From Myxococcota bacterium (GTDB lineage: Bacteria; Myxococcota_C; UBA6777), in contig JAKLKB010000100.1 of assembly GCA_023150835.1 (NCBI GenBank), forward strand, positions 1-25,478: a stretch of DNA of 25,478 nt, written 5' to 3'. Position 1 is the first letter of the stretch. Every line of letters starts with the position of its first letter. Below are positions 8,882 to 14,929 of this stretch, piece after piece. A program made the translations under genes and the position numbers. The notes under the pieces are model-generated. The model saw only the letters and a list, made by a program, of their open reading frames with translations. It was not told the origin of the DNA and ran no database searches.

Positions 8882-11800
8882 GGATGGTGTTCGGGAGCAG
8901 ATCGCGGCAGGACATCGCCCATCCCAAGCTGCCCCTCGGCATTGCGGCCCCAACAGCGCATCGAATGATCTTGCAAGATCACGCAAGCATGGTGGCTTCC
9001 AAGCGAGAGGCGTTCAGGCCGAACACCGACCCCCAAGTCGATCGAGGTCGCAGGGGGTGCGTTGCGGGTGGTCAAGTCGCCATAGCCAAGTTGTCCGTAA
9101 GCGTTGTTGCCCCAACACTTGAGAGCGTCGTTATCGAGAATCGCGCAACCGAAGCTGTGTCCCACCGCAAGGGCTTTTGCGGTGCGCCCGACACCGAGAT
9201 CAACGGGGGTTGATGGGGGAGCGTTTCGGCTCGTGGTGTCGCCGTAGCCGAGCTGGCCTTCTATATTTGCTCCCCAACACTTGACGGTGTCGTTGTCGAG
9301 GAGCGCACAAGTGTATTCGCTGCCCAAAGCAAGGGCTTTTGCAGTGCGACCTGCCCCGAGATCGACGGCAGTCGTAGGCGGAGAGGTTCGTTGGGTCGTA
9401 TCGCCGTAGCCGAGTTGGCCAACAGCGTTGCGGCCCCAACATTTGACGGAGGAATCGTCAAGGATCGCACAAGAGTGTGAACCTCCCAAGGCAAGGGCTT
9501 TGGCGGTACGGCCCACGCCAAGATCGACGGTGGTTGGGGGGGGAGAAGTTCGAGTTGTGGTGTCGCCATAGCCAAGCTGCCCAAAAGTGTTCCATCCCCA
9601 GCACTTGAGCGTGTCGTTGTCGAGGAGCGCGCAGGTGTGGGAGGCTCCCAAGGCAAGGGCTTTTACAGTACGCCCGACACCGAGATCGACGGGGGTTGAG
9701 GGGGGAGTGTTTCGGTTTGTGGTGTCAGCCAAACCAAGCTGCCCGTAAGAGTTGCCCCCCCAACATTTGAGCGTGTCGTTGTCGAGGAGCGCGCAGGTGT
9801 GGGAGGCTCCCAAGGCAAGGGCTTTTGCGGTGCGGCCCGCGCCCAGATCGATGGGCGTGGTGGCAGCAAAAAAGCGCGAAGTGTGATCGCCATAACCGAG
9901 TTGACCGACGTTGTTGTATCCCCAACACTTGATCTGCCCTGCTTGAAGAGAACAGGTATGACCCGCTCCAGAGGCGAAAGCGTCCATTTGAGGGATGCAG
10001 CGGCTGCCGTTGCAGCCTTGGTTTGCGGCACAAACGACGTTGCATCCGCCACAATGCGCGATAGAAAAAGTGTCCACACAAGCTCCGCCGCAGACTGTTT
10101 GGCCCAGCACGATCGACTCCTCCGTCACTTTGTTGCGCGGGATCTCATCACCATATCCGAGCTTTCCACCGCGCCCATCCCCCCAACAAACGGTGCGTTG
10201 GTTGTCCAAGACAGCGCAAGTGTGGTTCATGCCGACAGAAAGAGTCTTTGCGGTGCGACCCATACCGAAGTCCAAAGCAGCGGAAGCAGGGGCGAGTTGG
10301 TCTTTGTCTTGGCCGCTCTCGCCGTTTCCAAGCTGCCCTGTATCGTTTGCGCCCCAACAGCGGGTAGTTCCATCGTCAAGCAAAGCGCAGCGGTGCGAGC
10401 CAAGGCCCGAAAACAAGAAGTGGGCAGTACGACCCGCCCCAAAAGCTACAAGCTCGGCAGGAGGCTTGTTTCGGTCGGTGGTGTCGCCGTAGCCAAGCTG
10501 TCCTCGGCTGTTGTCGCCCCAACACTTGACGGAACGATCGTCCAACAAGACGCAGACATCGGCGCGACCGACGCTGAGGGACTTGACGCTGCGTCCTGCA
10601 CCGACATCAAGAGGCCGAAGTTCTGGCGCGTTTCGAGGCATCTGATCACCGAGACCTAGCTGGCCCTTGTCGTTGTTTCCCCAGCATTTGACGGTGTCGT
10701 TGTCGAGCAAGACACAAGTGAAAGCGTCTCCCACCCCCACAGATTTGACACCGAGTCCGATCCCCATATCGATGGCGATCTTTGGGGGCGCGAAGCGCCA
10801 AGTCGCATCGCCGTACCCGAGCTGGCCGTTGTCATTGGCCCCCCAACAACGGAGGCTTGCGTCATCCAACACCGCGCAAGTATGTTTGGAACCGACAGCC
10901 ACTTGGACAGCGAAACGACTGGCTCCAAAGTCCACCGCGATCCCGCTCGCGGCGAGAAGCGGTTTGACATCCCCATAACCCAATTGCCCGTCGTGGTTGG
11001 CCCCCCAACAGTACAAACGCCTGTCCACCAACAAAGCACAAGCATGCGTTCGACCGATCGCGATCTGTCGAACTTGTCGTTGTTTGCCTTGGCCGATGGC
11101 GCTCACCTCCATCAAAGCAAAACGGCGGATGCCTTGCTCTCCGTAACCAAGCGAGCTTTCAGAACCATCCCCCCAACATTTCAGCCGCCCACAGGCCGTG
11201 ATCGCGCAAGTGGACGAAACACCCGCAACAACCGACACCAGCGAAGCGCAAACGCCCTCTTCGCAAGCCTCGCCAACAACACACGCCTTGCCGCACCCAC
11301 CACAATGATCAACAGACGATCTTGTGTCCGTACATTTTCCATCACAACGGAGATGGGCGGGCTTGCAATCGCACTTGCCCGAAGAACATCGCTCGCTGAA
11401 CAGATCACAAGTCTTATTGCATCCGCCACAATGCTTGGGATCCGCAGCGATATCCACACAAACGCCCTCGCAGCTCCCCGAAGCATCGCGGCATTTGCAC
11501 ACGCCCCCTTCGCAACGCTCGTAATGTGGGCAAGCTTTGCCGCAGGTTCCGCAATGTTTGTCGTCCGTCAAAAGCTCCACACAATCGTTGCCACAAACAG
11601 CATAGCCTTGTTTACAAGCACATTGATATCCCGAGCATTGCTTGCGCTCACCACAAGGATTCGTGCATCTTCCGCAGTGTAGGTTGTTGGTGGCGGTATC
11701 CACACAAACGCTGTTGCACTCGATCTGCCCATCGCTGCAACGGCATTGACCACCTCGGCACAGGTTCCCTCCGCTACAAGCCACACCACAGCGACCGCAA

Positions 11801-12615
11801 TGTTTGGGATCGGTTTGCGGATCGACGCATTGACGGCCACAGCGTAGCTGCGCCGAAGGGCATACGATCTCCTTGCAGCTTGCGGCCTCACAGCGCCACC
11901 CATCGACGCAATCCTCATCTTTCAAGCATCCGCATTCTTCGTCGGTTTGGCCGTTGCAGTTGTTGTCCAAACCATCGCAGAGCTCTTTTTGAGGCAAGAT
12001 CTCACCTGTACAGGCCCCCCATGTCGAATCTGCCCCACAGTTTCGGCTGCCTGCGCGGCACACGCCGACGCCCAAGGTATCGAGCGTCCCCGTGTAGCAG
12101 GTTTGATTCAGTCCCGCGACACAAAAAGGCGCACAGTCGGGATCTTCGAGATCGGTGCGGCCATCGCAATCGTTGTCTTGGCTGTCTGTGCAGGCTGTTG
12201 CAGTATTTTCGGGAGTGGGCGTGGGAGGAATGCAATCGCCCCAAACCAGTTCGGTCAGAGGCTCGGGTTGGGCTTCTTGTTGACCCCATTCGCAAGCGCC
12301 GACTTTTTGCAACAACTTGCAACGTTGGATATCGCCCTTGCGCCGGGCTAGAACACGAGGGTTGGAGACGCACGTCCCCAACACACAGTAGCCCTCGAAC
12401 TTGAGGTTGCTGCAATCACAACCAACTGTGCATTTGAGTCCGCTGGTATTGTAGTCGACGAGTTGGATGCCGTTTTTGCACTCGCCACCGCCCCCACAAG
12501 AAGCCGTGCCCACCGCAAAACACACAGCCAACAAGCTCCCCCCCAACCAGCGCATTGTAGACAACAAAGCCGCGACGGCGCCCACCCAACCCACGTTCCA
12601 TTCCAGCCAGCGCAT
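8866..12615 (-). CDS. Double-propeller RCC1 / Stig1 / MopE-motif surface lipoprotein (paralogue 4)
   Basis: 1249 aa from the ATG at 12615, selected by CAAAGGAGCG ending about 5 nt upstream (GGAG spacing 9), the same leader as paralogue 1. The N-terminus MRWLEWNV is followed by a second MRWLGGSLLAV core and a TASC lipobox-like site before GGGGEC. Domains are as in its neighbours: MopE-like CTDSQDNDCDG and CDGLDNNCNG, five Stig1-like repeats, seven RCC1 blades, a Stig1 repeat (CGGACVDTFSIAHCGGC), seven RCC1 blades. The C-terminus is HHPVRFP. Propeller-2 blades 2 and 3 share 60 identical nucleotides (9605-9664 and 9767-9826), exactly one 162-nt blade apart. It heads the array and is divergent from the Cys-rich secreted gene at 13117, separated by 501 bp. 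Predicted outer-membrane-anchored and rigidified by many disulfides; ligand and partner unknown. Confidence 0.9.
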   Translation of the reverse strand: MRWLEWNVGWVGAVAALLSTMRWLGGSLLAVCFAVGTASCGGGGECKNGIQLVDYNTSGLKCTVGCDCSNLKFEGYCVLGTCVSNPRVLARRKGDIQRCKLLQKVGACEWGQQEAQPEPLTELVWGDCIPPTPTPENTATACTDSQDNDCDGRTDLEDPDCAPFCVAGLNQTCYTGTLDTLGVGVCRAGSRNCGADSTWGACTGEILPQKELCDGLDNNCNGQTDEECGCLKDEDCVDGWRCEAASCKEIVCPSAQLRCGRQCVDPQTDPKHCGRCGVACSGGNLCRGGQCRCSDGQIECNSVCVDTATNNLHCGRCTNPCGERKQCSGYQCACKQGYAVCGNDCVELLTDDKHCGTCGKACPHYERCEGGVCKCRDASGSCEGVCVDIAADPKHCGGCNKTCDLFSERCSSGKCDCKPAHLRCDGKCTDTRSSVDHCGGCGKACVVGEACEEGVCASLVSVVAGVSSTCAITACGRLKCWGDGSESSLGYGEQGIRRFALMEVSAIGQGKQRQVRQIAIGRTHACALLVDRRLYCWGANHDGQLGYGDVKPLLAASGIAVDFGASRFAVQVAVGSKHTCAVLDDASLRCWGANDNGQLGYGDATWRFAPPKIAIDMGIGLGVKSVGVGDAFTCVLLDNDTVKCWGNNDKGQLGLGDQMPRNAPELRPLDVGAGRSVKSLSVGRADVCVLLDDRSVKCWGDNSRGQLGYGDTTDRNKPPAELVAFGAGRTAHFLFSGLGSHRCALLDDGTTRCWGANDTGQLGNGESGQDKDQLAPASAALDFGMGRTAKTLSVGMNHTCAVLDNQRTVCWGDGRGGKLGYGDEIPRNKVTEESIVLGQTVCGGACVDTFSIAHCGGCNVVCAANQGCNGSRCIPQMDAFASGAGHTCSLQAGQIKCWGYNNVGQLGYGDHTSRFFAATTPIDLGAGRTAKALALGASHTCALLDNDTLKCWGGNSYGQLGLADTTNRNTPPSTPVDLGVGRTVKALALGASHTCALLDNDTLKCWGWNTFGQLGYGDTTTRTSPPPTTVDLGVGRTAKALALGGSHSCAILDDSSVKCWGRNAVGQLGYGDTTQRTSPPTTAVDLGAGRTAKALALGSEYTCALLDNDTVKCWGANIEGQLGYGDTTSRNAPPSTPVDLGVGRTAKALAVGHSFGCAILDNDALKCWGNNAYGQLGYGDLTTRNAPPATSIDLGVGVRPERLSLGSHHACVILQDHSMRCWGRNAEGQLGMGDVLPRSAPEHHPVRFP

Positions 12616-12644
12616 CCTTTTCGCTCCTTTGTGCCACAGCCTAT

Positions 12645-12684
12645 CCGAAGGCCCGCTTCGATGAAAATGACCGAAGGCCCGCTT
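12645..12684 (-). promoter_or_regulatory. Direct repeats upstream of paralogue 4
   Basis: CCGAAGGCCCGCTT occurs at 12645-12658 and 12671-12684, 26 bp apart, and the first copy extends into the near-palindrome CGAAGgcccgCTTCG. The repeats lie 30-69 bp upstream of the start codon of paralogue 4, where an operator would be expected, but they could equally be an intergenic repeat. Confidence 0.35.
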
Positions 12685-12805
12685 TTTTGCTTGCCCTAAC
12701 TCAGGATTTCGTATCGCCTTAAAGATCTGTTGTATCATTCGAGGCAAAAACCTTCAAACCCTTTTTTCGATAGGATTTGGCGCAGTTGGGATCGTTTCGG
12801 TGTGG

Positions 12806-12847
12806 TGGGGCTTTGCCCCACGCCCCACAAGGGAGCACTGCTCCCTT
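12806..12847. repeat. Double hairpin intergenic repeat (family B)
   Basis: A perfect hairpin TGGGGC-TTT-GCCCCA (12806-12820) is followed by AAGGGAGC-ACT-GCTCCCTT (12829-12847). The first hairpin recurs in reverse orientation at 14721-14735. There is no gene in the 12616-13116 gap; it also holds the direct repeats at 12645, the motif at 12911 and the leader at 12995. Confidence 0.55.
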
Positions 12848-12910
12848 GACCCCGTATTGGCGAAGTGAACGCAGGTTTTTCAAAACAACAACGCTGTCGC
12901 TTGGGCTGGC

Positions 12911-12940
12911 ACGAACACGGGGTTTTTTTGTCAACTGCGT
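12911..12940 (-). repeat. Second copy of the sequence in front of paralogue 3
   Basis: On the minus strand this reads ACGCAGTTGACAAAAAAACC then CCGTGTTCGT. It nearly matches 8747-8779, where the same block holds the TTG start region of paralogue 3. It is either a promoter-like element or a relic of another paralogue's 5' end. Confidence 0.4.
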
Positions 12941-12994
12941 AAGCTCTATGCAAGCAAAAAATGAGGGGGCAACCAGAGAATAAAAAAAAGAAAG

Positions 12995-13116
12995 GGGCGT
13001 CAAACAGTTCCCACACCGCGCCGAGAGAGAAGATGTTCCCGAACACCCGAGAGCGCCACAACCCCCTTTGTGGCCTCAGCAACTTCGTTGAGAAACAACG
13101 GAAAGGACTGGACGAG
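12995..13116 (+). promoter_or_regulatory. Leader with conserved hairpin upstream of the Cys-rich secreted gene
   Basis: Homologous to 466-580. The hairpin GCCACAA (13055-13061), loop CCCCCT, TTGTGGC (13068-13074) precedes the SD AAAGGA (13102-13107). The left copy keeps the stem but has loop GAGGAC. The position suggests a 5'-UTR element acting on mRNA stability, translation or attenuation; there is no U-tract, so it is not a classic terminator. Confidence 0.5.
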
Positions 13117-13884
13117 ATGAGGAAAACAGGAATGGCGTTTCTGCTGGGCTGCGGGATTTGTCTGCTGCTGTCGTCGACAGCGAATGCAGCCTACTGCCCT
13201 GCCGATTGCGAAAACTGGTTTGATGGCTGCAACGATTGTGTCTGCCGAAACGGCCAAACAGCGGGATGCACACGGCGTTTTTGCCGCACCAAAAGCCAAC
13301 CCTATTGCAAAAAGAAGCGCTGCCCAAGTTGCGCCACCCTGCGCTGCGCCAGCGGATACCGTTGCACCAACCAGTTCAACGGCTGTGGCCAATGCGTCGC
13401 CCTTCCCCCCACTCCCCGCCCCAACACCTCTTGCGCCGCCCCCTACTACTTCGCCACCGAACGCGATTGTCGCGCAAGCGGCCACGCAAAATGCTTCCCC
13501 AGCATCAACCGCAAAGGCTGCTTTGCCCCTGTCTACTCGGCAAGTTTCAGCGCTGCTTCGTCCTCAGGCGTCAGCTTGCGCGTCGCCCCGGGCGCTTCCC
13601 GCATCAAGATCGCCGACGCTCGCGGGCGAATATGCCTCGCGGGGAGCCTCGTTTGCGGAGATGTGTCTGGTGTTAACCAAAAAGAATGCGACGACATCTC
13701 CGAAGAGTGCATTTGTCCGAGACGCTGCTCGGGGAAAAATTTTGGAGCGTTGGTAGACAATCGGTGCAACGCTGTGCGCGCAGGCGCACTTCTTCCCGTC
13801 AGCGGCTCGATCTCGATCCACTTTGTCCAAGACTGTAAAATCAACAACAACCGAGGCGAATTCACTGTGTTGTATCACAACTGA
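13117..13884 (+). CDS. Secreted Cys-rich protein with pacifastin-like inhibitor motif
   Basis: 255 aa from the ATG at 13117, with AAAGGA about 9 nt upstream; the frame is open further upstream, but that part is the leader. Residues 1-24 are a signal peptide (MRKTGMAFLLGCGICLLL, cleavage after ANA). Residues 27-56 fit the pacifastin pattern C-x10-C-N-x-C-x-C-x2-G-x4-C-T-x3-C exactly, with one extra cysteine at 31. By analogy with insect pacifastins, where the reactive bond follows CT, the P1 residue would be Arg53 (trypsin-like targets). A second Cys cluster at 64-93 (C-x6-C-x5-C-x6-C-x2-C) is antistasin-like at best. A Pro-rich linker follows, and the C-terminal 150 residues are unrecognised, with scattered cysteines. 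It is divergent from paralogue 4, and a broken copy is divergent from paralogue 1, so the pairing is probably old. Inhibitor activity is inference. Confidence 0.8.
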   Translation: MRKTGMAFLLGCGICLLLSSTANAAYCPADCENWFDGCNDCVCRNGQTAGCTRRFCRTKSQPYCKKKRCPSCATLRCASGYRCTNQFNGCGQCVALPPTPRPNTSCAAPYYFATERDCRASGHAKCFPSINRKGCFAPVYSASFSAASSSGVSLRVAPGASRIKIADARGRICLAGSLVCGDVSGVNQKECDDISEECICPRRCSGKNFGALVDNRCNAVRAGALLPVSGSISIHFVQDCKINNNRGEFTVLYHN

Positions 13885-13913
13885 TCCGTTCCAGAGAAAC
13901 ACAGGGGGGTTGA

Positions 13914-14159
13914 AGTGTGGCGGTGTGCGTCGCCATCGGCCAAGCCGCCGATATGATGCAAGATCTCAAGACGGGCTTTATGTTGGGTGCCCGACCGATT
14001 CGCCAGCAGTACGCGCAACTTTGCTTGACATGGCTTGGATCGCTATTGGCGGTGGGAGCGCTCTATCTGTTGTGGCGCAACAGCCCGAATGGAGCGAATG
14101 GTTTTGGCCCGGGAACCGATCTGCCCGCCCCCCAAGCAAGCGTATTGATGGGCATTCTC
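13914..14159 (+). pseudogene. OPT-family oligopeptide transporter fragment
   Basis: About 82 codons in frame carry two landmarks of OPT transporters: DMMQDLKTGFMLGARP-x3-QQ, and LPAPQASVLMGI after a membrane-like stretch (LCLTWLGSLLAVGALYLLW). A stop codon (13911) immediately precedes the frame and only a GTG (13917) could start it. A full OPT protein has roughly 600 or more residues with a dozen or more membrane segments, so this is an internal remnant. After PAPQA the similarity ends, although the frame stays open to 14321; the -1 frame is also open to 14275. It lies 29 bp after the Cys-rich gene, which suggests a deletion brought them together. Confidence 0.65.
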
Positions 14160-14295
14160 CCGTCCACCAAGCCAAAGTCCAGTCCATCGGAGGCGAACAC
14201 GCCAAACAGATCGCCACGCAGATCGCCAAAGACTTTCTCTTGCACGCAGGAGCCGTCGATCCACAAACATATTAGTTGGATCAAGTGGCACACCT

Positions 14296-14343
14296 GCCTG
14301 CCCCTACGAAACACCGTGTGATTTCCAACACGTAGGGGCAACC
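14296..14343 (+). repeat. 48-bp perfect direct repeat, copy 1
   Basis: Begins GCCTGCCCCTACGAAACACC and ends ACACGTAGGGGCAACC, with its own inverted ends (GCCCCTACG/CGTAGGGGC). Identical to 14432-14479. Immediately overlapping is a perfect 9-bp hairpin GGGCAACCA-TGTG-TGGTTGCCC (14336-14357). Confidence 0.85.
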
Positions 14344-14431
14344 ATGTGTGGTTGCCCTGTTGTTGGGGTTCGTTCAAAACAGATGGCGATGAAGAGGTCA
14401 CCGACGCAACAGAGCGAGGGCAGGCACGGGG

Positions 14432-14479
14432 GCCTGCCCCTACGAAACACCGTGTGATTTCCAACACGTAGGGGCAACC
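14432..14479 (+). repeat. 48-bp perfect direct repeat, copy 2
   Basis: Identical to 14296-14343, offset 136 bp. Its first 8 bases form a perfect stem with the sequence just before it: GGGCAGGC (14418-14425) / GCCTGCCC (14432-14439). The core GCCCCTAC also occurs in family A repeats (4938, 25389). Confidence 0.85.
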
Positions 14480-14799
14480 CCCATACGCGCCTTGTTAAGG
14501 CGGAAATATCGGATAATCGAGGATGATCGATCTTTCTTTTGTCGCCCTCCTCATTCCCCTCGGCCAACGGGGGGAAGTTGGAGCAGGCAAAGACGTTCTC
14601 TTGTGCAAACAGCGTGCAGCATGGAAAACCAAAACCTCGCTGCCTCCGACTTTCTCTCCCTCCCCTGTTCACGGTCTTTGGCAGGGGTGGGGGCCAACCA
14701 TAGCTTAACCTAACGCCTTATGGGGCAAAGCCCCACAAACACAAGAGACAGGGGGCCTGAGATGGAAACCCAGAAACACCAGAAGAGAGTGCAAAGCTC
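14480..14799. other. Intergenic stretch without a recognised gene
   Basis: Short open frames here lack an SD and recognisable protein features. The only structure seen is hairpin TGGGGC-AAA-GCCCCA (14721-14735), the reverse-orientation match of 12806-12820, plus G/C-rich runs near 14565 and 14680 that look like further repeat remnants. Confidence 0.5.
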
Positions 14800-14827
14800 T
14801 TGACACAACGCAGGAATTGGCGTTGTG
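14800..14827 (+). promoter_or_regulatory. Putative promoter -35 overlapping an operator-like inverted repeat
   Basis: TTGACA (14800-14805) overlaps a perfect 8-bp inverted repeat CACAACGC (14804-14811) / GCGTTGTG (14820-14827) with an 8-bp spacer. It lies about 100 bp upstream of the WD40 lipoprotein start. No good -10 hexamer is visible at 17 nt, so an activator-dependent promoter or a repressor site are both possible. Confidence 0.4.
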
Positions 14828-14929
14828 GTAAAGCGAGCAAGCAGGCCAAACAACGGGGGCTACCGCACCGCAGCACACGTTGTTTGGACACCCCATCGGC
14901 AGGCTTTTTTGGACGTATTGAGGTTTGAC

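Noticed and set aside
1153-12615. Eukaryotic-like RCC1 guanine-exchange function
   Set aside because: The proteins carry lipoprotein signals and Cys pairs in nearly every blade, implying an extracytoplasmic location; only the propeller fold is shared.
12719-13082. Minus-strand open frames in front of paralogue 4 containing TQLTKKPR
   Set aside because: The likeness to the paralogue 3 start is confined to the shared TTGACAAAAAAA block; no continuing homology or signal peptide.
14523-14713. Short plus-strand open frames between the repeat cluster and the WD40 gene
   Set aside because: No SD, no recognisable motif, low-complexity G/C-rich repeat sequence.
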